Assembly: GCA_036365145.1 (NCBI GenBank)
Contig: JAEOAD010000015.1
Location: forward strand, 8,115,501-8,179,500
Length of the DNA: 64,000 nt
Source of the DNA: Orientallactaga sibirica
Lineage: Eukaryota; Chordata; Mammalia; Rodentia; Dipodidae
Direction of reading: 5' to 3'
Shown here piece by piece: positions 11,300-23,789 of the stretch. The stretch's first letter is position 1. Every line of letters begins with the position of its first letter. The position numbers and the translations under genes are program-made. The notes under the pieces are model-generated. The model was not told the origin of the DNA. It worked only from the letters and a program-made list of their open reading frames with translations, and did no database searches.

Positions 11300-12000
11300 C
11301 ATGTGATTTATTTCATAATTAGCCTACTTGTGGTTTGTTGACCTTCTTGAGTGTATTGGTTGATACCTTTTGCCAAATTTAAAATATTTCAGTTAATAAT
11401 TTTTAGTTTTTAAAGTAATACCTCATTTTGTCTCTATTTCTGAAATTTTTTGATGTATATCTATAGGAGTATTTGATATTGACACATAGTTATTTGTTGT
11501 TTTTGTTTCTATCTGGACTTCTAATGGAAATTTTTTTTTTATCTATAAATTAGTGGTTTTGTTGCTTATGATGTCCAGTTATATTTTATTCTTAATTCCA
11601 TTTGCTAACCTTTTGATGTTAGTTTTTTTTGTTTTGAATTTACATGTTTCCTCTTTAGATATTGTATTACTTATCCCACATTCTATGTTTCTTTATTTTT
11701 AGATCTCTTTCTGAAAATATTTTTGAAAACATTAATAAAGTGGTATTCTTGTTTGTTAATTCCATCATCTGTACCACTTTAGATTTTTCCATTATTGGGA
11801 ATATTTTCTCTTGAATAAAGGATATGTTTTTTTCCTACTTCAGGGTATAAATAATACTTTTGCTATATATTAGATATTATCTATACAATGTTGAGATTGG
11901 GGATTCTCTTCACATCTACACCTTTAAAACAAGTATTAACTTTCTGGTAGGGTGCCTTGATGCCATGGAAGCTTGGATTTCAAGTTTATCTTTAAGACCA
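11300..12000 (-). mobile_element. Ancient L1M 3'UTR region
   Basis: The AT-rich sequence matches the reversed 3'UTR of old mammalian L1s. Landmarks are TTGTTAATTCCATCATCTGTACC and TTTTCTCTTGAATAAAGGATATG, which correspond to the known 'taattccaacatctg...ctcttgagtatgg' block. Its right edge is uncertain. Confidence 0.6.
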
Positions 12001-13020
12001 GGGTGTGGCCCTTGGTACTAGGACATGTTCCTACCTTTATAGCATTGTCATAAATTTTTAGAGTAAATTTGAGTGGTTCAGCAAGCATGTGTAACTTGGC
12101 TAGAATCATCTCTGAAGTTTTCTTCCCCAACATGAAGGCAACTTCTGAAAATGTGTTTACTTCTTTCTTTTATACTGCTCTTCCATTTCTTCAAATTTGA
12201 AACTTAGCTTCTAGTCCTACCATCACATAACTAGTTCAGAACCAATCAAGATCTGAGTGGTATTACATACAGACTTGTATTTCCCATTTTTTTTTTTTCC
12301 TTTTTAGAGGCCATACCCTCAATTTTCCATTTTGTTGGAGCTGTGAACTTTTCACCAAATACAACTGCCACTTTTTGCTCAATCTCTTTTCAACATAAGA
12401 TGTGACCAGAATGTTTACTAACTTAATGTGGATCTCACTTGATTTTAATTTTTTCTTAATGGTTTCTGCTTATGTTTTACTAATTTCCAATGACTTCAGC
12501 ATTATTTTCTTCTTTATGTTTTCTAGAATTTTTGCAGAAGGCTTTATTTTATTAAAATTAGTTCATTTATTGGAGGTGGTACTTCCTAACCATCTACTTG
12601 GCCATTCACTTGAACCATGGTAATCTCCTCTCGCTTTAATCTGTGCTTGGGGTCTTTCCATCTGATTATTCCTATCTGATTATCTTTATTTAGAGCATGC
12701 TTTCAAAAGAGATCAAAACCAGAAATGTTTTGCTTTTTTTCTGTCCCATTCTAAACTATTTCCAAAGGCTTTCCTTTGCTTTTCAACTTAAGGTATAAAT
12801 CATATAGTACATATGCAAGGGGACCTCAAATATTCAATCTTTTAATTCCTAGGTACCAGTAAATAAAAACTCATCACATCAGTGCTCCATTCTGAGTTTA
12901 CCAGGTCAATATCAGCCATGCACATGATTTTCTTTAATCTTACCAGTCCTTTCCACTTTATTCTTTATATTTCAGGCTTACTAGAAAACATTTTCCCCAA
13001 ATGTAGTTTAAGACATAAGA
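12001..13020. other. No confident feature
   Basis: AT-rich sequence, possibly continuing the ancient L1M or holding other decayed repeats. I see no gene and no young SINE. A T run lies at about 12288-12298. Confidence 0.4.
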
Positions 13021-13024
13021 TTAC

Positions 13025-13425
13025 ATATATTTTATTAGTTTTGTAGAACCACTATAGCAAAACTATCCTAAATTGAATGCCTAAAACCTGTTCCTGAGAA
13101 GAGAAGTCTGCAATCAAGGTATCAGGAGGGCTGTGCTACATTCTTTCTAAAGGCCCTACAGAAGACCCTGGTGTATAGAGGCATCTTTACTATATTTGCC
13201 TCCATTAGTAACATGGCTTTCTTTATTCCTTTGTATCTGTGTGCCCAAATGACCCTCTTTTACAGGTTCACCAGTAATTGCATTAGGATCCATCCTAGTC
13301 TACAATTATTTTATCTTTATTAAATCTAAGGCCTATTTTTAAACGAGATCACATTAATAGGTTCTAGATACATACATATTTTGAAGTGATATTATTTTAA
13401 TCCAGTATATTCGCCACTTCCTAAC
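13025..13425 (-). mobile_element. MLT1-like LTR (ERVL-MaLR)
   Basis: Plus-strand blocks follow the reversed MLT1 consensus in order: ACCACTATAGCAAAACTATCC, GAGAAGTCTGCAATCAAGGTATCAG, GGGCTGTGCT, ACCAGTAATTGCATTAGGATCCATCCTAG, then AAGGCCTATTTTTAAACGAGATCACATTAATAGGTTC. It is strongly diverged and has no discernible target duplication. Confidence 0.7.
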
Positions 13426-16179
13426 CAAATGACTGTCCTATTTAAGTATTTTTCTAGTGTATTCATTAAATGTTTCTTCTTCCATTGACTAGACTTGGGC
13501 CTTTCACTTCTCAAATGCAGTTGTTTGACTGTTGGAGAAAGATTAGCATTATTTTTATATATTCACTTCTAAAGAGTCTCTTTCAATGTCTATCTTAGAA
13601 TAAGTGCTCATTAAATGAATAATTTTAAGGAAATAAAGTATATGGTTCTTTTCTTATTCTTTAAAGTTCTTGAGCACTATTGTCCTTAAATATTACTATC
13701 CCATCCCATTTTTCTAGAACTTTACTTTTATTAAGGTTTAATAAAATCAAGGCCATATTCTTAGTGAATTCGAAGCATAAGCTGTGTTATCAGAATGAAC
13801 TATCTAAATATTTTTAACAAAGAAAGGAAATAATAGAACCATGATGTAAATCTAAAAATGTTACTGAGAATGTTAGTAATGATATTGACTTAATTCTGCT
13901 CACTAGGGAAAGACCATGACTGAACTCAATGTGTTGAAAAGTTCAGAGACATTAATCTTATCTGTGCCCCAGAACTCCCCCTGCAAAGACAAATGAGCAA
14001 GCATTGATGAATGCTGCTTCATTAGAGGAATTTAAAAATGCAATTTGTCTTCATGAAAAGAGAGTATTTTTACATTTTCCATTTTACAGTGAATCAGTGA
14101 AAAGAATTCTCAGCCATTACCCTTTGACTTAGAGTGGCCTTTATGAGCAACCTATCAGATCTGTAATGGACTTACTTTAGGAGAAATCTTAACACAAGTA
14201 CTTTCTGGAAATATACATAAACAATATCTATAATCATCAGATCTTCAGTTTTAAATGTTCCTATTCATTACTTTTGGAAGAGACATTGAAAATAAAAACT
14301 AAAAAATGATAAAAGACAAGAAAAATAAATGTAAATACTTACATAACTATGAGAGGAAACTTTCAGCCTGTGTTAGAATACATGGAGTCATCCAAACCTT
14401 TTACTTTTCATCTGTCTAAATTATTGATACAAAAAAGTCTGAAATTTTGCCAGTGCTCAGATTGAACAATCACTTAGTCTCTAGTAACCCAATCATAAAT
14501 ACATCATAGTTCCTCTGATCTTAGAGGAATATATACTTCAAATATATGGTTAGGGCTCAGGATACAACACCCCAAGATATGTCTATAAGGGACCAGAAAA
14601 TGCTATTTCAAAACATTTAACTCTGGCCTGTTGATTATTGGAATTTAAACCATTTGAAAATGAGCCAATACCAGAAAAGGTCTTTAACTCTATGTTTTCC
14701 ACCTAAATTAAAGGGAAAAAAGTCTCCTTTTTTAAAGGGGAATTTATTCAAATAAAAAATTTCATCAGTACAAGTATACATAAAAGGGTGGGGACTATGA
14801 GCTTAGCAGGTTTTATCACTCAAGAGACGTTTATTTCTTTAATGGGTAAGCCTTATTCACTATATATTTCTTCCCATAATTTGTCTCTACTACCTTTTAG
14901 AGTCACTTGGGCTCTATTCTTTTTGACATATAATCTTCAGTCCTCTATCCACTTCCTCAATATACTTGTGGTGTCCCCATGTGTATAGATATGTAATTAA
15001 AATTGCTTTTCTTTTCTGTTCATCTATTGCCTGTTAATTTGTCTTATGTCAATTTGTAAAGCAGCCAAAGAACCTAAAAGGATACTGGAAAGTAATTTTT
15101 TCCTCCATTGCAAAGCAAAGCCTTAGCAACAGAAAGCATTTTTCTGTTTATCCATCAAATTTTTATTCAGAAATATCCATTATTAGATGAGCTTGAAAAA
15201 TAAACATTTGTAGTTTCTTTATGCAACAGTGATCATCCATGTCATTGTAGCTTTTCTTTTACTTCCATTATGTATTTTAATGTCTTGAAAAATGAGCCCG
15301 GATTTGCAGGAACACCAGAAGCATATCCATGGATAGCTTTTGCACCTGGATCTCTGTAGCTTATCATTGACAATCTTTTATTTATTCTTTGGTGACCATT
15401 AAGAATATCCTGCTAAACCTTGAAAAATTAGTATCAACAAAGTTCATTTTCAGTAAGAAATACTTTGCAATTTGAACTGGTGCATTTTATGTGCATAATG
15501 TCCATCACATAAATGCAGGTGCTTCTTGGTTCACATTTCAAAGAACACTTAGATGTCCCACTGTGTAGTACTCAACTCTTCCTTGTTCTAGAAGACCACA
15601 AGGCATTTTTTGTCAGTGCGTTTGTGTGGTTCACTTACATTCTTAAAGTTGACATTACTGAGAACATTTTTTGGAAACCATCCGCTGGCTTCACTGGTAG
15701 CCTTCTTTGCCTAGACATTTTGAGTTTTAGACTTGCATTCTCAGATGAATACTTTATTTCCTTTGACATTGAGAACCACTTCTGTGAATCTTCAAAATCC
15801 CTTTCTCTAGGCCTTTGGCCTTTACAAAATTCAGCTTCTCAACTCAAGTGCCCACCATCTGGAAAAAAAAATCTGCTTACATTTCTGCATCTCGTTGGCT
15901 CTCCATATGGCTTCATATCTCAGTGAAAACACATAAATACATCTCCTTCTTCCATGCAGAGGGTCTCTTGATTTTTTATCACTCACTAAGTTATAATTTA
16001 TTTTTATTTCAATTCAAATAACCTTGAAAACCATCTTTTAAAAATAATTAACTGTTATTTTATAGTGTAGGCTTTATATTTAATTGCAAAGATTAAAATA
16101 CTAGTTATGTTTGAGAAAGACAAATTTGCTATTTGTTTATCTTTTTATTTTAGTATTATTTTTCTTTTTGAAGATATTA
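13426..16179. other. Mostly unique sequence, possible conserved noncoding DNA
   Basis: No young repeat is visible for about 2.7 kb, which is long for this window. The block at about 13900-14200 is non-repetitive. The longest plus-strand frame, 15513-15926 (137 codons), has no recognisable domain. The reverse strand of 15240-15840 has short open segments broken by stops, and I cannot match them to a protein. I do not call a gene or pseudogene here. Confidence 0.4.
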
Positions 16180-16394
16180 TGTGTTTGTGTATGTATGTAC
16201 TTACTTATAGGAGACAGAAAAGGCAGACAGAGAGATGGAGTATGGGTGCACTGGGGCTTCCTGCCATTGCAAACAAACTCCAGACCCATAAGCAACTTAG
16301 TGCATCTGGTTTAAGTGGGTGCTGGAAAATTAAATCTAGGTCCTTAGGCTTCTCAGGCAAGTTCCTTAACCACTAAGCCATCTCTCCAACCCCC
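16180..16394 (-). repeat. tRNA-like SINE
   Basis: Reversed SINE ending in TTAACCACTAAGCCATCTCTCCAACCCC, with the body CTGCCATTGCAAACAAACTCCAGA. Its tail is a degenerate (TATG)/(TTAC) stretch plus a GACAGAAAAGGCAGACAGAGAG purine block on the left. Confidence 0.9.
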
Positions 16395-16772
16395 AAGTTT
16401 TAGCTTTATCTAAAAAGCAAGACATTTATCATCAACTCCTCAGGAATTTAACTAAAGCCAATGGTGTAATAACCACTAGGGACTGCATATTCTCTGCAAC
16501 ATAGCTATTGAAATATTCTACTGTGAATTTTTAATCTTAAAGGATTTTGGGAAAGGAAATGTTAGCAGAACAGACCATAGTGGTGTTCACTCTGAAGCAG
16601 GTGGAAAGGAGATAGTGGATTCTGAAGTGACTTGCAATTATGGTGAAATTCTACTGTGATAGGCTGCCTAACGCCTTTCATTCCAGAAAGTTGGAGTTTT
16701 GTTTGCTCCTGTCACTGCTGCTGCTGCTTCCAGATCTCTCAACGCTGGGAAGCTCTGCATTCTGCATTTTCT

Positions 16773-16774
16773 AT

Positions 16775-16830
<56 letters not shown>

Positions 16831-16833
16831 TTT
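16773..16833. repeat. (TTTA)n microsatellite
   Basis: About 15 near-perfect TTTA units directly at the tail of the reversed B1-like SINE, so this is most likely its expanded (TAAA)n tail. Confidence 0.95.
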
Positions 16834-16989
16834 GGTTTTTCAAGGTAGGGTTTCACTCTATCCAAGTCTGACCTGACCTGGAAACCTGGAAGTTACTGTT
16901 TAGTCTCAGAGTGACCTTGAACTCACAGAGATCCTCATACCTCTGCCTCCCTAGTGCTGGGATTAAAGCCGTGTACAACCATGCCCAGC
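16834..16989 (-). repeat. B1-like SINE
   Basis: Reversed 7SL-derived SINE (GGTTTTTCAAGGTAGGG ... CTGGGATTAAAGCC ... GCCCAGC). A small duplication GACCT-GACCT is present in its body at about 16870. A likely target duplication, TTTTCTATA, occurs at 16767-16775 and again just after 16991. Confidence 0.92.
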
Positions 16990-19900
16990 ATGTATTTTCT
17001 ATAATGGAGCCACTCATGGAGTTGGAGGTATTCATTCACTAAGGTAGACATGGGATTCCAACATGCTAGGGAGCTCTTCCACAAGGGCTAGAGGCCTATG
17101 TGTCAATACTGTCCATGCTATGCAACATCTCCTGTTGAGGATTAAATGACCCCAGCCAGTATCAGAGCCTTCCCATCAGAAACTCTAGAGGATCTTGAGG
17201 TCCTGCTTCATCATAGCAATGCCAACTCACTCCTGTAGAACCTGCATGTACATCCCAGGCTGGCTGCCTGCTCAAAGCATCCATAGTACTGTTCTGATTT
17301 TGAAAACTTGGTCCTTTGACCTGTGCCTCCATTTTTTTTTATTCTATTTCAGTTAAACCAAAGCTGATAGGAAAAAGAACAGGCTAAAAGAGTTATTTTG
17401 CTGCTCCTCTTAATGGGATATGAAGCCTCAGCTTATGACTGAAAATAAAACTTTCCACTTGGGTAAACATAATTCTCTTCTCTTTTTTTTTCACCAGAAA
17501 TAGCCCTATTCATTTACAAGGATATAGTAATTTACTTGAAAAGAATTCCCCTTCAGCAAGCTCTGTTGTAATTACTTGGCTCTCTTCTTATTGCCATTCT
17601 TGTATGATTTTTGGACAATTCAGAGTCTATGTTGGCAATATGACCTGTCTAGAACTCTAAAGAGATCAGCATTGACTCTAGTGATGGCCAATAGGGCACC
17701 AGACCCTTAACACTATCCTGTCTTAACATCCTTGTCAGGTTGGTATGGGTTGCAAAGAAAGAAAGGCTCTTGGATAGCCTTGTATTCTGAGTCTTAAGCT
17801 TCTTCTTGGGGAGCACTGAGAATGATGTTCAGAGATGGAAAAATGCATGTTGAGGAGGATCTATTGCCTGGTCCAGCAAAAGAGCAAATGTAATCAATGT
17901 TGCTTATAAGAGTGTTTCCTGTGCTGATAACCTTTTAGAAATGTTTTATCTTAGTCTCATTGTTTCCCTTCATTCCTTGCCAACTACACCAGCCTTCTTT
18001 AAATAATAAGGAGACTAATAGGGAGAGGAGGCAGGGAATTTATCATTTAAAATTATCTCCAAGTCCCTTATGGGGTTCAATTAGTCCTGCACTTTGTCAT
18101 TCTTAACACTCACTAAGCCAGTTATTTTTTTTCTTTCAAGAGCTTATTTTTCATTTACTAATCTGCATTAAAATATAATAAATAGGACCTAAGCTTGAAA
18201 TTAACATGTATTTTTAAGTACATAAAGATTTCACTTGTCTTGTGAAAGAGAGGAAAAAAGTTTGTTTTTTTTTTTTTACATCCTGTTTAATCTTCTCTGT
18301 CTCATTCCAATTTTAGTATATGTTCTGCCAAAATGAACACTACAGCCTGTTTAATATTGAAATGTAATGAATCTCTCTAGTACTATTGCTGGGGAATTAA
18401 TGGCATGCTATGCCAATGAAAGGCTTGGACCCCAGTGTGTTGGAAAATGAACAGCTAACTAGGGTTTTGTACTTAAAAGTAGAAAAATATGGCAATAATT
18501 TAATTGGAAGGCAGTGTACTTGATGCACCAGGAGAATATACAGATGGGAGAATTTGAAAGTGATTAGAAAGTATAAGTTTCTCATTGAATTAGAGACCAA
18601 GAATTAAGTTAGAGGTTGGTAATAGAGTGAAACTTGTTTGCAAACAGAAGACCTCAGAGAGTTAATTTCAACTAACAGTTTTTCTTGGGATAGACCCAAG
18701 CTATCATTCTCTAAAATATCAAAGATTAATAATAATAATGATAATAATAACACACAAGACTCATTTGGTAGTTACATCTGTGAACATTGTCACCTGAGGC
18801 TATCAAAATGGGGTTCAAAATTGAGGCATTGCTTAATTTTGGTTTAACTTGATATGTAAGTGATACCAGTGATCAAGCATATTAGTCACTTTCAAAATAT
18901 GGTTCATATTGAATTTATATTCACATATACCAAAAACGGGAGAATGTTTAAAATTGTAGTCTTTTGTCAAGAGGTCATGTTAGAGCAGAAACCCTTAACC
19001 TTGTGTTGTATTCATGGGTAACATTCACTCCATGTTCTTGAACTGTAAGCCAAATGAACATTTAATCTGTGCTTATCTTTTATTGGGAGACAAAACTGAT
19101 GTTGACCTTGATCTTTCCCTTATGGAGTCCATGGAATAGAGTTAGGAAGAAAGAGCCACAAGAACATAAGCCTCGATTCAGTGGTACAAGGATCCAATCA
19201 CAGATTGACAAGACAGAACATTATGAGAGTCTGGAGGAATGAAATGTCACTTGCTTTGAAGTACTGGGCAAAGGTCAGACTCTTCTGTGGTGTTCGGTGA
19301 ATTCTGTTCTTGTTGTAGGTAAGGAGCACAGATTTTCTTGAAGGTGTCCTAAAAGATTTTAAAGAGAAGTTTCTAACTTAATAAAAAAAAATTCATTTCT
19401 CTAAACATCTTCAAAAACATGTCTTCCACTGTTTTCTCCTACCAGAGCACCCTGTCCACCTTTCCTTGCTGTTCATAAAAGATTTCCTGTATGGCAATAT
19501 GTGCTCCTCTTCTCTCCCAAGAAGAGGACAAATTGACACAAACTTTAGGACTCCAGTCCTTAGTCAGAGGCTGTCAGAGCACAGGATGGCTCAGTGTTCT
19601 CTTTTAGTCCATGCAGGGACCTTTGGTAATATAAGAAAGAGAGTCATCTCCTGGACCATGTTTGATGAGCAGTGTGGTAGCCTTGGAAATCAATTCACAG
19701 CTATATGCTTTACCCAGAAGAGAGAGAGAAAAAAAAATCTTTAAGCTTCTCCAAATACAAAAAAATGTCTTTGGATATCACATTTCTTTTTTAAATGTTC
19801 CTCCTAAATGTATTCTTTTTTGGCAAACATCACTTCTCATTGCTCCTTAAGAGCATGATATATGTCCATATTATCATGGTATCCTCATGATCCAAGAATA

Positions 19901-20056
19901 AATAAGGGTCTTAATAATGTTATAAAATAAATGGGTAGATGATGAATGGATATCATTTTATTCTATATAGAGTGATTCTAGATACAAAAAACATTGGCCC
20001 TCATTTTAAAAGAAGACATTTTTGACAATCAGGGACATGTTATTATTTTAACACAT
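16990..20056. other. Long stretch without young repeats
   Basis: About 3 kb of non-repetitive AT-rich sequence. A small (TAA/TGA)n patch lies at 18728-18752. I found no exon with a consistent frame and splice sites. The near absence of insertions makes 17330-19700 a reasonable place to look for conserved noncoding elements. Confidence 0.4.
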
Positions 20057-20075
20057 TGAGACTTATTTTTTATTT

Positions 20076-20230
20076 ATTTTTTAGTTTTGTTCTTTGAGGA
20101 AGAGTTTCTCTCTAGCCCAGACTGACATGGAATTCACTATGTTGTCTCAGGCTGGCCTCAGACTCACAATTATCCTCCTATTTTGGCCTCCCAAGTACCA
20201 GGATTAAAGGCATGTGTCACCATGTCTGGC
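20076..20230 (-). repeat. B1-like SINE, older copy
   Basis: Reversed 7SL-derived SINE. The target duplication TGAGACTTATTTTTTATTT (20057-20075) pairs with TGAGACCTAATTTTTATTT (20231-20249). Confidence 0.88.
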
Positions 20231-20249
20231 TGAGACCTAATTTTTATTT

Positions 20250-21725
20250 GCAATGTGGTTACTGAGACTTTTGTCTTGGAGATGTTTTTCAAATGGACAA
20301 TATTGACCACTTAAGATTTTTTTAAGTCTCTACAAATGCATAATGAATACTGAAGAACAGATTGCTTTCTCACATACTAGAAAGGGATTGCATGTTTATT
20401 TTCTATAAGGTATATTTACTTAGACATACATAAAAACTGTCTAGAGCTTTGTGGGAATATTATAAAGAACTCTCTTTGCAGATTTATACGTACTTTCCTA
20501 AAATTGATCCTTGAAAAAGTACCTTTGCCCTGCCATTCTTCTTCCCCACTCACTTTTTAAAATTTTCCCCTTCTAAATAAAGATCAATTTCTTACCTATC
20601 ATGAACTCAGACCATGGTTCATTGCCCCGTGAGGAAAGAATTTTTGAAGTAGAAGCAAGGAGCCAAAGTAAAATGTTGATTTTTCAAAGAGAAGCCCTAT
20701 ACAAGCAGAATGGGGATAGGAATGGGGGCTTACTTTCATTCAAGTAACAGCTTCTTGACTACACTCTGTTTTATATTTCTTCCTATCAATCTGAATTTGA
20801 ATTAAAATTAAGAAAAGAAATGCTTTTCATGAAGTCATTTATTAACTAGTTTATTTGAATTCAAAACACTGAGACCAGCTTTTTCTGATAAAAAAAAATC
20901 TAATTTAACTGATACCAAAACTTGTTTTGTTCCCATTAACTTATATAGAAAATGTTGTATATAAATTACTGAAATAATTTTTTCAGATCTCAGGTTTTGA
21001 CAAGAAGCATATCTTTAAAGCATATCCATATTGTCTGCTATACTAGGAATTAAATACTTCTCAACTATGAATTCTCATACTGAAGGCATTTTGTGTCCAC
21101 TTAACATTGTGTGAGTATGCGTGTTTCTGAAACTCTGGTAGGGACTATAGACACCAATCACTGAGTGAACATCAGTTAGTATGGCTAGCATCACTTCTGT
21201 TTTCCTTTGTAGACAATTATACATAAACAGATGGGCCAAGCTGTAGGACAGTCACCCTTTATTAGAGGAGATTTCAGATTAAATCCTCTTGAAATTATAT
21301 AATCCCAACAACCTGGTCCATGATGGCCAGTACCGGCAGCTGCATGCTCCTGTAGAAGAATTACTCTGCAGACATATTGCTTCTGTTATACTGATAAGGT
21401 ATTCCTCTTTTCTCTCAAGTCTCTTGTTCTACAGTAATATAACCTTACTTGACACTTTACAGAGAAAATGAGAGGTGTTCAGTTGATAAATTTTCTACCC
21501 AATGACCCCCTTGCCACACAGGTATAGAAATATGTTCATTCTTGTTCCTCTCTAGTTACCAAAAGCAAGGGGCCCATTCTCTTGCCAGCCCTATCTCATT
21601 TGTGGCCAAATTTACTTTATCTGATGACTATTTTTTCCATCTCCTTCTCTCATGCCCCACCTTATACTTTTCTCTTTCTATCACTGTTGAAACATTTCAG
21701 TCTCCCACATCTTTAAAACAGGTAT
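20250..21725. other. No recognisable feature
   Basis: Non-repetitive AT-rich sequence. The short frame at 21289-21471 looks protein-like for about 30 residues but has a stop just upstream and no credible acceptor, so I do not call it an exon. Confidence 0.4.
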
Positions 21726-21729
21726 AATA

Positions 21730-21941
21730 AAGATTTTTTAAAGTATTTATTATTTATTTACTTACTTACATAATTATTTATTTGAGGCAGAGAGAATATG
21801 GGCCAACTAGGGCCTCCTACCACTATAAATGAACCCCAGATGCATGTGCCACTTTGTGTATATAGCCTTGCATGCATACTGGGGAATTGAACCCAGTCCA
21901 TCAGACTTTATGAGCAACCACTTTTAACTGCTGAGCCATCT
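21730..21941 (-). repeat. tRNA-like SINE, split by LTR insertion
   Basis: Reversed SINE that stops abruptly inside its head at CTGAGCCATCT. The missing last bases (CTCTATAGCCCC) are found after the LTR at about 22676-22688. The SINE is therefore older than the LTR. Confidence 0.9.
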
Positions 21942-22673
21942 TGAAAGGGAGTCAGGTAGCTTTATTAGGCAGGTAGGATGACTGGTCCCCTGAAAAGACA
22001 GACATGTCTCTCTCTGTAATCTGCACTCTCTGTAATCAAAGGTCGATCTGTCTCATCTCTTGCCTAGGGAGATCTGTTTTTCCACAAACAACCTGGTCCC
22101 CTCCTGGGAGGTAGTTCCACTTTCCTAATCCTGACATTGTGGTTAGTCAAGTTTAGTCCCAGAATGTGGTGTCATGGCTAGTCTCTTCCTGAGATAGCCC
22201 CTGACCCAGACCAATTAAGTGTCTCCCTGTCTCACCTGAACCAGAAGGTAGCACCAACCACCATAAAGTTATAAATACATATGTGGGGGAGGGCAAGCTC
22301 TCTGGGCTGCCTGACCATTCCTGAACCTCCAGCTGCTGGTATTTCTCCTCTTGTCTCCACCTGGCTCGACCAAGATGAGGAGAGAACCCACTGACCCCTA
22401 CTTTCCACATAGGCTCTTACCACCTCCTGCTCTTTACATGGCAGAAGCTCTTTGTACTTTCTTTTCTGTCCTCTTTACAGTTTTTCCAGGCCCACCGCAT
22501 GGGCTCTCAGGCTATGTGAGTATATTTATTTTCCTTCCCTTGGTTCTGTACTTCTATCAATAAATATAATAATTTAATAATTATTTGGTTTGCCCAATTC
22601 TTTGGTTAAATGCAAATATGAACCCAGGGTCTGGGGTTCAAGGACTTTCCTGAACCCCTAATAGCACATTTCA
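21942..22673 (+). mobile_element. Solo LTR with TATA box, inserted into a SINE
   Basis: A 732-bp LTR starting TGAAAGGGAG and ending CACATTTCA, so its ends form the short inverted repeat TGAAA/TTTCA. The flanking SINE bases CATCT (21937-21941) and TATCT (22674-22678) are a 5-bp target duplication with one mismatch. Inside are TATAAATA at 22270-22277 and a polyadenylation signal AATAAA at 22559-22564, giving a plausible U3-R-U5 order on the plus strand. The TGAAAG...TTTCA ends suggest a class I (gammaretrovirus-like) family, but I cannot name it. No internal region remains. Confidence 0.75.
22270..22277 (+). promoter_or_regulatory. LTR TATA box
   Basis: TATAAATA lies about 290 bases upstream of the LTR's AATAAA, in the correct order for LTR-driven transcription. 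Whether it is active is unknown. Confidence 0.55.
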
Positions 22674-22689
22674 TATCTCTATAGCCCCA

Positions 22690-23168
22690 TAATTAGGATT
22701 TTATAAATGAATTTGCTTAAAAATTCCATCCTTACTTTTCAGCCATTATTATTTTTCTTTTATAGGTAATCATGGAAGAAACACTTAACTCTTACCTTTC
22801 ATGTCCTGCCTCATCTTCCATTTCTTTCTTACCCCATTCAAACCTGATTCCCATTCATATCTTTCTGCATAGAAAATACTTCCTTTCAGATCACCATTAA
22901 CTAACATGATTTGAAATTCAACAAAAATGTTCCTTAACCCACTAGATAGCTCAGTAATGCTTTGTTCTGTGAACATCTACTTTGAATGCTTTCCCCTTAA
23001 GTTCCTGGTGGTCACTCTCACAGGCTTTCATTCTGTCTGCTTGGTTTTCTCACCTAGTTTTCTCTACCCAGAAATCTCAAAATACTTTGTACTTGACCCA
23101 ACTTAATGGTGGATTGTATACCATTGGCCTGTGGCTAATAATTCTTTCTTGCTTATTCTCTTTCTATC
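22690..23168. other. No recognisable feature
   Basis: Unique AT-rich sequence between the LTR and the chimeric B1. No gene or repeat signature seen. Confidence 0.4.
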
Positions 23169-23395
23169 TTTTTTGTTTGTTTTATTTTGTTTCTTGAGAT
23201 AGGGTCTTGCTCTAACCCAGACTGACCTGGTCCCCTGAAAAGACAGACATGTCTCTCTCTGTAATCTGCACTCTCTGTAATCAAAGGTTGATCTGTCTCA
23301 TCTCTTGCCTAGGGAGATCTGTAGTCTCAGGGTGGCTTTGAACTCAGCCTACCTCTGCCTCCCAAGTGCTGGAAATAAAGGTATGTACCAATACA
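23169..23395 (-). repeat. B1-like SINE carrying a 96-bp pasted LTR segment
   Basis: The left part (…GGGTCTTGCTCTAACCCAGACTGACCTGG) and the right part (TAGTCTCAGGGTGGC…CTGGAAATAAAGG) are ordinary reversed B1. Between them, the expected 'AATTCACTATG' is replaced by 23227-23322, which matches 21982-22077 of the nearby LTR at 95 of 96 positions. See the findings. Confidence 0.93.
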
Positions 23396-23789
23396 GCCCC
23401 AATCTTTCTCTTAACTTATGCTATTTACTTTCTAAATAATTTTCATTCATTCTTATGAATTCATTTACCATTAATGGACAACTTGCCCTCAAATTTTAGT
23501 TTCAACTTTCAGCAGCTTTTTGAAGGAATCTCCTAAATCTAGAAAATACTTTGAATCCATATGCTAAACACACGTGTCCTCTCTTCCCCAATCCTAACAT
23601 CTACCAAATGACATACACCCTCAGGTATGTGCCTACTGCATGTACTTCATCTTGGCCTTTGGCTTTTTCCACCTTCAAATATAAATTATCTACAAGATTT
23701 GAACTCTTTAAAATTTCTTACAGTCATCTCTTTGTTTCTTGTTTAAATTGACAATTTTCAATGTGTATATAATGTATGTTGGTCACAAT
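23396..23789. other. No recognisable feature
   Basis: Unique AT-rich sequence with a short uninformative frame at 23551-23751. Confidence 0.4.

Noticed and set aside
15513..15926. 137-codon open frame, longest on the plus strand in unique DNA
   Set aside because: No recognisable domain, no start context or splice structure. The reverse strand is also partly open, so this is compatible with chance in low-stop sequence.
21289..21471. Possible exon ending at an AAG/GTATTC donor-like site
   Set aside because: A stop lies in frame just upstream, the candidate acceptors do not give an open exon, and I recognise no protein family.
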